Of a DNA stretch of 64,000 nucleotides, positions 1 through 8,061 are shown piece by piece. The notes below the pieces were generated by a model. It made no database searches and was not told where the DNA came from. It saw only the letters and a list, made by a program, of their open reading frames with translations. The DNA is from Azospirillum sp. 412522 (lineage in GTDB: Bacteria; Pseudomonadota; Alphaproteobacteria; Azospirillales; Azospirillaceae). The translations under genes and the position numbers were made by a program. The first letter of the stretch is position 1, and every line of letters begins with the position of its first letter. Where the stretch lies: NCBI RefSeq assembly GCF_019805165.1, contig NZ_RWIJ01000010.1, forward strand, positions 63,685 through 127,684. The letters are read 5' to 3'.

Positions 1-2226
1 GCCGCCAACTCCGCCGTCTGCTATTGCCTGGGCATCACCTCGGTCGATCCCACCGAGGTCGATCTGCTGTTCGAGCGCTTCATCTCCAGCGCCCGCGGCG
101 AACCGCCCGACATCGACGTCGATTTCGAACATGAGCGGCGCGAGGAGGTGATCCAGTACATCTATAAAAAGTACGGCCGCGCCCGCGCCGGGCTGACCGC
201 CACCGTCATCCGCTATCGCGCCCGCAGCGCCCTGCGCGAGGTGGGCAAGGCGATGGGGCTGTCGGCGGATCTGGTGGCGCGGCTGACCGGATCGATCTGG
301 GGCTGGAGCGGCCAGGGGGTGGACGAGGAGCGCGCCCGCAAGCTCGGCGTCGATCCCGACGATCCGAGGCTCAAGCGCACGCTGGAACTGGCCAATGGGC
401 TGATCGGCTTCCCGCGCCACCTGTCCCAGCATGTCGGCGGTTTCGTCATCACCCGTGGCCCCTTGTCGGACCTCTGCCCGGTCGCCAACGCGGCGATGGA
501 GGACCGCACCACCATCGAGTGGGACAAGGACGACATCGACGCGCTCGGCATCCTGAAGGTCGACGTGCTGGCGCTGGGCATGCTGACCTGCATCCATCGC
601 GCCTTCGACCTGATCGAGCAGGTGCATGGGCAACGCTGGACACTCGGCACCCTGCCCCAGGGCGATCCGGCGGTCTACGAGATGCTGGGGCGGGCCGACA
701 GCCTGGGCGTCTTCCAGGTCGAAAGCCGCGCCCAGATGAGCATGCTGCCTCGGCTGAAACCGAAGAAATTCTACGATCTGGTGATCGAGGTCGCCATCGT
801 CCGCCCCGGCCCGATCCAGGGCGGCATGGTCCACCCCTACCTGCGCCGCCGCAGCGGGGCGGAGGACATCACCTATCCGATGCCGGTGCTGGAACCGGTC
901 CTCCACAGGACGCTGGGCGTACCTCTGTTCCAGGAACAGGCAATGAAGGTCGCCATGGTCGGCGCCGGTTTCACCGCCGAGGAAGCCGACCAGTTGCGCC
1001 GCGCCATGGCGGCCTTCCGCAAGACCGGACAGGTCCAGCGGTTCCACGACAAGTTCATCGCCGGCATGATCGCCAAAGGCTGCGATGCCGCCTTCGCCGA
1101 ACGCTGCTTCAAGCAGATCGAGGGCTTCGGCGAATACGGCTTCCCGGAAAGCCACGCCGCCAGCTTCGCGCTGCTGGTCTATGTCTCCGCCTGGATCAAG
1201 CACCACCACCCCGCCATCTTCGCCGCCGCCCTGCTGAACAGCCAGCCCATGGGCTTCTACGCCCCGGCCCAGATCGTCCGTGACGCAAAGGAGCATGGCG
1301 TGACCGTGCTGCCGCCGGACGTGAACCTGTCGGGGTGGGACTGCACGGTGGAAGTTATGAACGAGGCGCCGCCCCAACCCCTTCTCCCCCCTGGGGAGAA
1401 GGTTAGGATGAGGGGGTTCGGCGCAGCCGAAGATGTCCATGAGATGCATCCCCCTCACCCCGACCCTCTCCCCGGGAGGGAGAGGGGGATGATCCTCCGC
1501 CTCGGTCTCCGCCTCATCAAAGGCTTCACCCCAAAGCACGCCGAGTCTCTCGTCCGCTGCCGCGTCGGCGGCTACCGCGACCCCTACGATCTGTGGCGCC
1601 GCGCCCAACTGCCGGTCGAAGCGTTGGAGAGGCTCGCCAAGGCCGACGCCTTCCGTTCCGTCGGCCTCGACCGCCGGGCGGCGCTGTGGACGGTGCGGGC
1701 GCTGGGCGACCAGCCGCTGCCGCTGTTCGCCCGGCTGGACGGCCCGATGGCCGAGGAACCCGACGCCCCGCTGCCGGCCATGGCGCTCGGCGAGCATGTC
1801 GTGATGGATTACGGCAGCCTGTCGCTGTCGCTGAAGGCCCACCCGCTGGCGCTGCTGCGCGACGGGCTGCCCGGCGTCACCCCGGCGGAGCGGCTGGCAA
1901 AAACGCGTGACGGCCGCCGGCTGACCACCGCCGGCTTGGTCCTGGTGCGCCAGCGCCCCGGCAGCGCCGAGGGCGTCGTCTTCATCACGCTGGAGGACGA
2001 GACCGGGATCGCCAACCTCGTCGTCATGCCTGACGCCTTCGAGGCCTTCCGCCGCCCGATCATGACCGCCCGGATGATGGCCGCCACCGGCCGGGTGCAG
2101 AACCACGAGGGTGTCGTGCATCTGCGCGTGGAATCGCTGGTCGACCTGACCCACCGGCTGGCCGAGCTGACCGGTGAGAACCGCCCCGCGGCCGGCCCCT
2201 TCCCCAAGGGCCGCAATTTTCATTGA
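1..2226 (+). CDS. dnaE2: Error-prone DNA polymerase DnaE2 (ImuC), 5'-truncated by the window edge
   Basis: C-family DNA polymerase of the DnaE2 class, the polymerase of the SOS mutasome that carries out mutagenic translesion synthesis together with ImuA and ImuB. The frame is open from base 1, so the 5' end (PHP domain and first part of the palm) lies outside; 741 codons and the stop are visible. The acidic catalytic motif PDIDVDFE is at bases 106-129, followed by the fingers, a helix-hairpin-helix region and a C-terminal OB-fold (about residues 640-713). Between DCTVEV and LRLGLRLIKG there is an extra Pro/Gly/Arg-rich stretch of about 40 residues encoded by a palindromic repeat (bases 1373-1489) that keeps the frame open. 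Its partner imuB lies at 24.6-26.2 kb; any imuA next to dnaE2 would be upstream of the window. The family call is firm; activity with the insert is unknown. Confidence 0.93.
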   Translation, partial: AANSAVCYCLGITSVDPTEVDLLFERFISSARGEPPDIDVDFEHERREEVIQYIYKKYGRARAGLTATVIRYRARSALREVGKAMGLSADLVARLTGSIWGWSGQGVDEERARKLGVDPDDPRLKRTLELANGLIGFPRHLSQHVGGFVITRGPLSDLCPVANAAMEDRTTIEWDKDDIDALGILKVDVLALGMLTCIHRAFDLIEQVHGQRWTLGTLPQGDPAVYEMLGRADSLGVFQVESRAQMSMLPRLKPKKFYDLVIEVAIVRPGPIQGGMVHPYLRRRSGAEDITYPMPVLEPVLHRTLGVPLFQEQAMKVAMVGAGFTAEEADQLRRAMAAFRKTGQVQRFHDKFIAGMIAKGCDAAFAERCFKQIEGFGEYGFPESHAASFALLVYVSAWIKHHHPAIFAAALLNSQPMGFYAPAQIVRDAKEHGVTVLPPDVNLSGWDCTVEVMNEAPPQPLLPPGEKVRMRGFGAAEDVHEMHPPHPDPLPGRERGMILRLGLRLIKGFTPKHAESLVRCRVGGYRDPYDLWRRAQLPVEALERLAKADAFRSVGLDRRAALWTVRALGDQPLPLFARLDGPMAEEPDAPLPAMALGEHVVMDYGSLSLSLKAHPLALLRDGLPGVTPAERLAKTRDGRRLTTAGLVLVRQRPGSAEGVVFITLEDETGIANLVVMPDAFEAFRRPIMTARMMAATGRVQNHEGVVHLRVESLVDLTHRLAELTGENRPAAGPFPKGRNFH
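1373..1489. repeat. Palindromic interspersed repeat inserted in frame in dnaE2
   Basis: Two strong hairpins bracket this stretch: CCTTCTCCCC (1380-1389) with GGGGAGAAGG (1393-1402), and CCCTCTCCC (1464-1472) with GGGAGAGGG (1478-1486). A further pairing ATGAGGGGG/CCCCCTCA links 1408-1416 to 1450-1457. This resembles the CCCTCTCCC-type repeats usually found between genes in Proteobacteria, but here it lies inside an open reading frame and adds about 40 residues without a stop. Confidence 0.8.
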
Positions 2227-2238
2227 GGAAGCCGATTG

Positions 2239-2262
2239 CTCCTGACATCACGCTGTCAGGAG
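2239..2262 (+). terminator. Hairpin after dnaE2
   Basis: A perfect 9-bp stem, CTCCTGACA (2239-2247) and TGTCAGGAG (2254-2262), with a 6-nt loop, starts 13 nt after the dnaE2 stop. No T-tract follows, so it may be a weak terminator or an mRNA 3'-end stabiliser. Confidence 0.45.
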
Positions 2263-2335
2263 GGGGTGTGCTATCAAGGGGGCGTGCCGGCACGAACCAC
2301 GAACATCCCTCTGTCCTCTGTCAGGAGCCAGTCCC

Positions 2336-2713
2336 ATGAACAACCCGCACGTCGTCACCTGGTTCGAGATTCCGGTCACCGACCTCGCCCGCGCCGTCCG
2401 CTTCTACGAGGCCGTCTTCGCTGTCAAGATGGTCCAGGAGCCCTGCCCCAGCGGCGTGATCATGGCCATCTTCCCGGCCGAAGGCACCGCGGTGAAGGGC
2501 TGCCTGATCCAGCATGAGGGCTGCAAGCCCAGCGCCGACGGCACCACCGTCTACCTGAACGGCGGCGACGACCTGTCCGCCCCGCTGTCCCGTGCCGAGC
2601 AGGCCGGCGCCCGCATCCTCGTGCCGAAGACGCTGATCACCCCGGAAATCGGCTATTTCGCCCAGCTCATCGACAGCGAGGGCAACCGCATCGGCCTTTA
2701 TTCGATGCATTGA
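2336..2713 (+). CDS. VOC family (glyoxalase-like) protein
   Basis: A 125-residue single-module vicinal-oxygen-chelate protein. It opens with HVVTWFEIPVTDLARAVRFY and ends with GYFAQLIDSEGNRIGLYSM, the paired beta-alpha-beta-beta-beta pattern of the glyoxalase/bleomycin-resistance fold; proteins of this size normally work as dimers. The substrate cannot be read from sequence. The next gene, a WYL-type regulator, starts 24 bases after the stop on the same strand, so the two probably form a small operon. The start is the ATG preceded by TCAGGAG. Confidence 0.85.
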   Translation: MNNPHVVTWFEIPVTDLARAVRFYEAVFAVKMVQEPCPSGVIMAIFPAEGTAVKGCLIQHEGCKPSADGTTVYLNGGDDLSAPLSRAEQAGARILVPKTLITPEIGYFAQLIDSEGNRIGLYSMH

Positions 2714-2737
2714 CCCTTTCTGACCGGAGCCGCCGCC

Positions 2738-3433
2738 ATGCGCCGCGCCGACCGCCTGTTCCAGATCGTCCAGCATCTCCGCAAGGGGCGGCTGGTGACG
2801 GCTGCCGAGCTGGCGCGGTGCCTGGAGGTGTCGGAGCGCACCGTCTACCGCGACATGCGCGACCTCGCCTCCTCCGGCGTCCCGGTGGAGGGCGAGGCCG
2901 GCGTCGGCTACCTGCTGCGCGACGGCTACGACCTGCCGCCGCTGATGTTCACCCAGGACGAGGTTGAGGCGCTGGTGGTCGGCGCCCGCCTCGCCCGTGC
3001 CTGGATCGGCGGCGGGCTGGCCGATGCCGCCGCCCGCGCGCTCGACAAGGTCGAGGCGGTGGTGCCGGAGGCACGGCGACGCGAGCTGGCCGACAGCCGG
3101 GTCTTCGTCCCCGACTTCTCCTTCCCCGCCCCCCTGCGCGAACGGATGGACGTGCTGCGCTGCGCCATCAACGCCAGGCGAGTCGTGCTGTTCGACTACC
3201 GGCGCGAGGACGGCACCCATTCCGCCCGTGCGGTCCAGCCGCTGGGACTGTTCTTCTGGGGCCGGGTTTGGACGCTCGGCGCCTGGTGCGAGCTGCGCGA
3301 GGAGTTCCGCAGCTTCCGCATCGACCGCATGGAGACCCTGCTGGCGCTGGAGCGCCGGTTCGATGAAATCCCCGGCCGCGGCCTGGACGATTATCTCGCC
3401 CGCTGGCGCCAGGCGGGTTGCCTGCACCGGTGA
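2738..3433 (+). CDS. YafY-type HTH/WYL transcriptional regulator
   Basis: A 231-residue regulator with an N-terminal DeoR-like winged helix (about residues 1-60: LFQIVQHLRKGRLVTAAELA and SERTVYRDMRDL) followed by a WYL ligand-sensing domain (about 135-215: RRVVLFDYR, PLGLFFWGRVWTLGAWCELR, FRSFRIDRM). WYL regulators bind small ligands or nucleic acid and often control the gene beside them, so the upstream VOC gene is the first candidate target. The ATG 24 bases after the VOC stop is preceded by GGAGCC. It is convergent with the DUF2141 gene, with only 4 bases between the stops. Confidence 0.88.
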   Translation: MRRADRLFQIVQHLRKGRLVTAAELARCLEVSERTVYRDMRDLASSGVPVEGEAGVGYLLRDGYDLPPLMFTQDEVEALVVGARLARAWIGGGLADAAARALDKVEAVVPEARRRELADSRVFVPDFSFPAPLRERMDVLRCAINARRVVLFDYRREDGTHSARAVQPLGLFFWGRVWTLGAWCELREEFRSFRIDRMETLLALERRFDEIPGRGLDDYLARWRQAGCLHR

Positions 3434-3437
3434 GCGC

Positions 3438-3881
3438 TCACTCCACCAGCCGGATTTCCGTCGTCGCCACGCCCGAGGCGCCGACCGCCACCGCATAATC
3501 GTCGAAGCTGGGCGGGCCGAAGCTGCCGCGGGCGGAGCGGCTGAAGCCGTGCGGTTCGGCGGGGATGCCGAACAGGCCGGTGGCGAGTTCGCCGTTGTTG
3601 TCCAGATCCTGGAAGGCGATCAGGCCGTAGCGCCCGGCCGGCAGGTCGGGGAAGACCACCTGCACCTCCGTCCCCAACGCGGCGGCGAAATAGCCGGCGC
3701 GCGGCTCCTTGGCCTTCTGCGCCTCGGCGCTGTCGAACAGAGCCACCATCACCTTGCCCTGGTTGGGCTTGACGTTGCGGACGGTGGCGCGAAGCTCCCC
3801 CGCCGCGGCCGCTCCGGCGAATGCCAGCGTCATCAGGGCCATGGCGGCGACCGCGCATGCGCATCCAGGGCGAGACGTCAT
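3438..3881 (-). CDS. Exported DUF2141 family protein
   Basis: A 147-residue protein. Residues 1 to about 28 form a signal peptide (hydrophobic run ending AGAAAAGE), so the protein is probably periplasmic. The mature part carries the DUF2141 pattern: a beta-sandwich start (LRATVRNVKPNQGKVMVALF), then YGLIAFQDLDNNGELATGLFG and GFSRSARG. The family has no assigned activity. I chose the ATG at 3881 over a GTG five codons upstream because GAGGGG lies 7 bases before it. Two near-identical 12-bp palindromes lie just upstream and may control it. Confidence 0.82.
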   Translation of the reverse strand: MTSRPGCACAVAAMALMTLAFAGAAAAGELRATVRNVKPNQGKVMVALFDSAEAQKAKEPRAGYFAAALGTEVQVVFPDLPAGRYGLIAFQDLDNNGELATGLFGIPAEPHGFSRSARGSFGPPSFDDYAVAVGASGVATTEIRLVE

Positions 3882-3890
3882 TCCTGTTCC

Positions 3891-3927
3891 CCTCACATAA
3901 GGCCCCTTCCGGCTTCCTTACATAAGG
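3891..3927 (-). promoter_or_regulatory. Tandem 12-bp palindromes upstream of the DUF2141 gene
   Basis: CCTCACATAAGG (3891-3902) and CCTTACATAAGG (3916-3927) are two copies of a CCTTA-N2-TAAGG palindrome with centres 25 bases apart. The proximal copy overlaps the likely ribosome-binding site of the DUF2141 gene. The spacing suggests a two-site operator; the regulator is unknown. Confidence 0.4.
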
Positions 3928-3941
3928 CGATCCGACGGACC

Positions 3942-4961
3942 CTAAACCCCCTCGCCCCGGAAGGGTCGCGACAGCAGCCCGTCGATGGTTTCGTCTAGCC
4001 CGGCGCCGCGGTTCAGGATGGCGTCGACCGCGGCGCAGATCGGCATGTCGACGCCCAGCTTCCCCGCCAGCCCGACCACCGCGGCGGCGGTGTAGACGCC
4101 CTCCGCCACCGACCGGCGCACCGCCAGGATATCGGCCAGCGCCTTGCCCTCGCCCAGCGCCGCGCCCAGCGACATGTTGCGCGACTGCAGGCTGGAGCAG
4201 GTCAGCGTCAGGTCGCCCAGACCCGACAGCCCCATCAGCGTCTCCGCCCGGCCGCCGAGCGCCAGCGCCAGCCGGGTGATCTCGGCAAGCCCGCGGGTGA
4301 TCAGCGCGGCGCGGGCATTGTCGCCCAGCCGCCGCCCCTCGACCACGCCGCAGGCGATGGCCAGCACATTCTTGACCGCCCCGCCGACCTGCGAGCCGAC
4401 GACGTCGTCCGATCGGTAGGGCCGGAAGGTGCGGCTGCCCAGCGCCGCGACCAGCGCCGTGCCCAGCGCCTCGTCGGAGCAGGCCAGAGTCACCGCCGTC
4501 GGCAGCCCGCGCGCCACCTCCGCCGCGAAGGTCGGGCCGGACAGGATCGCCACCGGGTTGCCGCCCGGCAGGGAGGCCGCGACCGCCTCGCTCATCAGCG
4601 CGTGGCTGTCCAGCTCGATCCCCTTGGCGCAGACGACCACGGACGCGCCGGGCTTCAGCAGCGGCGCCATCCGCGCGGTGACGCTGCGCGCATGCTGGGC
4701 CGGCGACACCAGCAGCACCGCGTCGCAACCGCCGAGATCGGCGAGGTCGCCGGTAACCCGCAGCGCGTCGGGCAGCGGCACGCCGGGCAGATAGTCGCGG
4801 TTCTCGCGGCGGATGCTCATCGCCTCCACCACCGCCGGTTCGCGCGCCCACAGCAGCGTCTCGCGCCCGGCCCGCAAGGCCGCCAGCGCCAGCGCCGTGC
4901 CCCAGGCGCCGCCGCCGACGACGCCGATGCGGCGAAGGGGGAATATGCTCCCGCCGGCCAT
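3942..4961 (-). CDS. gpsA: Glycerol-3-phosphate dehydrogenase [NAD(P)+]
   Basis: A 339-residue cytoplasmic enzyme that reduces dihydroxyacetone phosphate to sn-glycerol 3-phosphate, the backbone of phospholipids. It opens with the dinucleotide-binding motif IGVVGGGAWGTALA, has KGIE (family active-site lysine region), a glycine-rich VGSQVGGAVKNVLAIACG segment and the GLSGLGDLTLTC signature. The ATG at 4961 shares one base with the tsaD stop (TGATG), which fixes the start and indicates translational coupling; the long open frame upstream of it is tsaD in another frame. Length matches the family. Confidence 0.95.
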   Translation of the reverse strand: MAGGSIFPLRRIGVVGGGAWGTALALAALRAGRETLLWAREPAVVEAMSIRRENRDYLPGVPLPDALRVTGDLADLGGCDAVLLVSPAQHARSVTARMAPLLKPGASVVVCAKGIELDSHALMSEAVAASLPGGNPVAILSGPTFAAEVARGLPTAVTLACSDEALGTALVAALGSRTFRPYRSDDVVGSQVGGAVKNVLAIACGVVEGRRLGDNARAALITRGLAEITRLALALGGRAETLMGLSGLGDLTLTCSSLQSRNMSLGAALGEGKALADILAVRRSVAEGVYTAAAVVGLAGKLGVDMPICAAVDAILNRGAGLDETIDGLLSRPFRGEGV

Positions 4962-6046
4962 CACGCCTTCACCCCCGCCCCCACCCCGGCGCGCCCGATC
5001 ACCGGTGCCGCGTTCGGGTCCAGCGGCCAGCGCGGACGGGGCGCGAAGTTTAGGGGGTCGCTCTCGCCCAGCCGGAAGCGCTCGATCCCGGCCCAGGCGA
5101 TCATCGCCGCGTTGTCGGTGCACAGCCGCAGAGGCGGCGCCACGAACGGCATGCGCTGCTTCTCCGCAAGGACCGACAGCCGGCTGCGGATCGCCTTGTT
5201 GGCGGCGACGCCGCCGGCGACCACCAGGGCGCCGCCCTGCGGATGGTCCTCCTTGAAGCGGCGGATTGCACGGGCGCAGCGGTCGGCCAGCACCTCCGCC
5301 ACCGTCGCCTGGAAGGCGGCGGCGAGGTCGTCGCGATCCTCATCCGACAAGGTGCCGCCCGAGTGACGGCCCAGCTCCTCCACATGCCGCCGCACCGCGG
5401 TCTTCAGCCCGGAGAAGGAGAAATCGCAGCCCGGACGCCCCAGCATCGGCCGCGGCAGCTCGAAGCGCGCCGGGTTGGTCGCCCGCGCCGCCGCCTTCTC
5501 CACCAGCGGCCCGCCGGGATAGCCCAGCCCCAGCAGCTTGGCGGTCTTGTCGAACGCCTCGCCCACCGCGTCGTCGATGGTGGTGCCGAGCCGGCGGTAG
5601 CGCCCCACCCCCTCCACCGCCAGAAGCTGGCAATGGCCGCCCGACACCAGCAGGAGCAGATAGGGAAAGGCGACGCCGTCGGTCAGCCGGGCGGTCAGGG
5701 CGTGGCCTTCCAGATGGTTGACGGCGACGAAGGGCAGTCCGCGCGCCGCGGCGATAGCCTTGGCGGTCATCACACCGACGATGACGCCGCCGATCAGCCC
5801 CGGCCCGCCGGTGGCCGCCACCGCGTCGAGGTCGCCGAAACCGATCCCGGCCTCGTCCATGGCGCGGCGGATCAGCCCGTCCAGATGGTGCAGATGGGCG
5901 CGGGCGGCGATTTCCGGGACGACGCCGCCATAGGGCGTGTGGTCGTCCAACTGCGACAGCACGACGTCGGCGCGGATTTCGCGCGCGTCGGTGACGACGG
6001 CGGCGGCCGTCTCGTCGCAGCTCGTTTCGATTCCAAGAACGATCAT
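4961..6046 (-). CDS. tsaD: tRNA N6-adenosine threonylcarbamoyltransferase TsaD
   Basis: A 361-residue ASKHA-fold enzyme that, with TsaB/C/E, places the threonylcarbamoyl group on A37 of ANN-decoding tRNAs. It starts [13 protein letters not shown], the family hallmark, and carries the metal-binding HLEGH (His111 and His115) and the [18 protein letters not shown] and VAGGVAAN nucleotide-binding segments. It is followed by gpsA with a 1-base overlap, a common alphaproteobacterial pair. It is divergent from hemC, with 145 bases between the starts. Confidence 0.96.
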   Translation of the reverse strand: MIVLGIETSCDETAAAVVTDAREIRADVVLSQLDDHTPYGGVVPEIAARAHLHHLDGLIRRAMDEAGIGFGDLDAVAATGGPGLIGGVIVGVMTAKAIAAARGLPFVAVNHLEGHALTARLTDGVAFPYLLLLVSGGHCQLLAVEGVGRYRRLGTTIDDAVGEAFDKTAKLLGLGYPGGPLVEKAAARATNPARFELPRPMLGRPGCDFSFSGLKTAVRRHVEELGRHSGGTLSDEDRDDLAAAFQATVAEVLADRCARAIRRFKEDHPQGGALVVAGGVAANKAIRSRLSVLAEKQRMPFVAPPLRLCTDNAAMIAWAGIERFRLGESDPLNFAPRPRWPLDPNAAPVIGRAGVGAGVKA

Positions 6047-6114
6047 GGCGCCAAGTTAGCCGCCTTGGCGCGCCGGGTATAGGGTGGAGTTGCGGGATGC
6101 CTGGAGCGTGAAAT

Positions 6115-6128
6115 TTGATCCGCCTCAA
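6115..6128 (+). promoter_or_regulatory. FNR/FixK-like box upstream of hemC
   Basis: TTGATCCGCCTCAA matches the TTGAT-N4-ATCAA consensus at nine of ten defined bases. It lies 64 bases before the hemC start, between hemC and the divergent tsaD; TATGTA follows at 6132. Heme genes are often FNR/FnrL controlled in Alphaproteobacteria. This single site is only suggestive. Confidence 0.35.
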
Positions 6129-6191
6129 TCTTATGTATGAAGGACCGACGAATCCTTGCAAAGCTGCGCGGATCCCCTAGAACTCGGGCTT

Positions 6192-7130
6192 ATGACGACC
6201 CACCCGCTCCGTATCGGGACGCGCGGCAGCCCGCTGGCGCTGGCGCAGGCCCATGAAACCCGCGACCGCCTGATCGCCGCCCATCCGCATCTCGCCGCCC
6301 CCGGCGCCATCGAGATCGTCGTCTTCAAGACCACCGGCGACCGCATCCTCGACCGCACGCTTGCGGAGGCCGGCGGCAAGGGCCTCTTCACCAAGGAGCT
6401 GGAGGAGGCGCTGTTCGACGGCCGCGCCGACCTCGCCGTCCATTCGATGAAGGACGTGCCGACCCAGCTTCCCGACGGGCTGGAGATCGCCACCCTGCTG
6501 CCGCGCGAGGATCCGCGCGACGCCTTTTTCGCCCGCTCGGGCAGTGGTCTCGCCGACCTGCCGGCCGGTGCCGTGGTCGGCACCGCCGGCCTGCGCCGCC
6601 AAGCCCAGGTGCTGGAGCTGCGCCCCGACCTGAAGATCGTCCCGCTGCGCGGCAACGTGCAGACCCGCCTGTCGAAGCTCGACGCCGGCGAAGTGGACGC
6701 CACCCTGCTGGCGCTGGCCGGTCTGCGCCGCCTCGGCCTGACCGACCGCATCACCGCGGTGCTGGAGCCGGAAACCATGCTGCCGGCGGTCGCCCAGGGC
6801 GCCATCGGCATCGAGATCCGCAGCGGTGACGACGCCACCCGCGCCCTGCTGGCTCCGCTGAACTGTGCGGAGACCATGGTCCGCGTCACCGCGGAGCGCG
6901 CGCTGCTGGCCGCCCTGGATGGCTCCTGCCGCACGCCCATTGCCGCGCTGGCTATCCTGGACGGCGACGACCTGCATCTGCGCGCCAAGGTGCTGTCGCA
7001 CGACGGAAGCAGCATCTTCCGCACCGAGCGCCGCGGCAGGGCGGCCGACGCCGAGTCGATGGGCACCGACGCCGGGGCCGAGATCCGGGCGCAGCTGCCG
7101 CCCGATTTCTTCGCCGCCGTGCCGCACTGA
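6192..7130 (+). CDS. hemC: Porphobilinogen deaminase (hydroxymethylbilane synthase)
   Basis: A 312-residue enzyme that condenses four porphobilinogen units into hydroxymethylbilane. It opens LRIGTRGSPLALAQA, contains the substrate-binding run KDVPTQLPDG and GLRRQAQVL, and carries the dipyrromethane-cofactor cysteine in GSCRTP (Cys246). The ATG at 6192 is preferred over an upstream in-frame ATG because the IGTRGS motif then starts at the usual position. It is the first gene of hemC-hemD-mic60-hemY. An FNR-like box lies in the leader region. Confidence 0.96.
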   Translation: MTTHPLRIGTRGSPLALAQAHETRDRLIAAHPHLAAPGAIEIVVFKTTGDRILDRTLAEAGGKGLFTKELEEALFDGRADLAVHSMKDVPTQLPDGLEIATLLPREDPRDAFFARSGSGLADLPAGAVVGTAGLRRQAQVLELRPDLKIVPLRGNVQTRLSKLDAGEVDATLLALAGLRRLGLTDRITAVLEPETMLPAVAQGAIGIEIRSGDDATRALLAPLNCAETMVRVTAERALLAALDGSCRTPIAALAILDGDDLHLRAKVLSHDGSSIFRTERRGRAADAESMGTDAGAEIRAQLPPDFFAAVPH

Positions 7131-7155
7131 CCTCCAGCCCGGCCGAGTTTTCCGG

Positions 7156-7926
7156 ATGACGGAAAAACAGCCCGATCCCGTCTCCCCGCTCCCCCGTACG
7201 CGCCTGCTGGTGACCCGGCCGGCGGAGGATGCCGCGCCCCTGGTCCGCCGGCTGGAGGCGCTCGGCCATGACGTTGCGGTGGAGCCGATGCTGTCGATGG
7301 TCTGGCTCGACGGTCCGGAGCCGGAGCTCTCCAACGTACAAGCCCTGCTATTCACCAGCGCGAATGGCGTACGCGCCTATGCCAAACGTACAGGGCGGCG
7401 CGACCGTCCGGTGCACGCCGTCGGCGACGCCACCGCGCGGGCGGCGCGGGCGGCCGGCTTCTCCGACGTCGATAGCGCGTCCGGGGACGTGTACGCCCTG
7501 GCCGAGCGTGTCAGGCTTCTTCGCGACCCTTCGGCCGGTACGCTCCTTCATGTGGCGGGAAGCAAGGTGGCGGGCGACCTTGCCGGCCTGCTGGGCGCGG
7601 CCGGGTTCACGCTGCGGCGCAGCGTGATGTACGATGCCGTACCCGCACTAACCCTGTCGGACGATACCGCGACATTTTTGCGTACGTCCGCACTCGACGG
7701 CGTGTTGTTTTTCTCTCCCCGTACCGCGGCATCCTTTGTTAGGCTGCTGGCCGAGGCGGGGCTGGTCGATCGTTGTCGTACGGTCGATGCGTTCTGCCTC
7801 AGCCCCGCGGTCGCGGAGGCTGCCTGTGCGTACGGCGACGGGGGAGTGGCGCCGTGGAGGAGCGTACGGGTGGCGGCGCGGCCGGAGCAGGACTCCCTGC
7901 TCGATCTGTTGCCGGTCGCCGGATAA
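7156..7926 (+). CDS. hemD: Uroporphyrinogen-III synthase
   Basis: A 256-residue enzyme that closes hydroxymethylbilane to uroporphyrinogen III. The fold is recognisable from LLVTRPAEDAAPLVRRLEAL at the start, LLFTSANGVRAY, LHVAGSKVAGDL, and FFSPRTAASF near the C-terminus. HemD is poorly conserved, so context (25 bases after hemC, same strand) supports the call. The gene is odd at the DNA level: 13 GTAC tetranucleotides fall in it, in all three codon phases, and its valine codons include GTA, rare in the neighbours, each time followed by C. This GTAC enrichment continues into the following gap. Confidence 0.9.
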   Translation: MTEKQPDPVSPLPRTRLLVTRPAEDAAPLVRRLEALGHDVAVEPMLSMVWLDGPEPELSNVQALLFTSANGVRAYAKRTGRRDRPVHAVGDATARAARAAGFSDVDSASGDVYALAERVRLLRDPSAGTLLHVAGSKVAGDLAGLLGAAGFTLRRSVMYDAVPALTLSDDTATFLRTSALDGVLFFSPRTAASFVRLLAEAGLVDRCRTVDAFCLSPAVAEAACAYGDGGVAPWRSVRVAARPEQDSLLDLLPVAG

Positions 7927-8056
7927 CACCGGCGCGGTCCGGCCGTACGGTTTACACCCCCGGTGCTTCCGGGTGGGTCCGTCAACCGTACGGGGGACGA
8001 GGGGGACCGGTCAGGGGGCTGTGACGTTAAAACGAACAACAGCGAACCGAAGGTAC
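7196..8056. other. GTAC/CGTACG cluster across hemD and the hemD-mic60 gap
   Basis: Sixteen GTAC sites occur at 7196, 7336, 7369, 7388, 7491, 7538, 7629, 7639, 7682, 7721, 7778, 7830, 7864, 7945, 7988 and 8053. Eight are the 6-bp palindrome CGTACG (starting at 7195, 7368, 7681, 7777, 7829, 7863, 7944 and 7987). By eye I found none in hemC before it or in mic60/hemY after it. Thirteen are in hemD in all three codon phases and three are non-coding, so the enrichment acts on DNA sequence, not on protein. Function unknown. Confidence 0.75.
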
Positions 8057-8061
8057 AGCCC

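Noticed and set aside
2321..3496. A 391-codon minus-strand frame over the VOC and WYL genes
   Set aside because: The plus-strand genes carry clear family motifs; this frame shows none.
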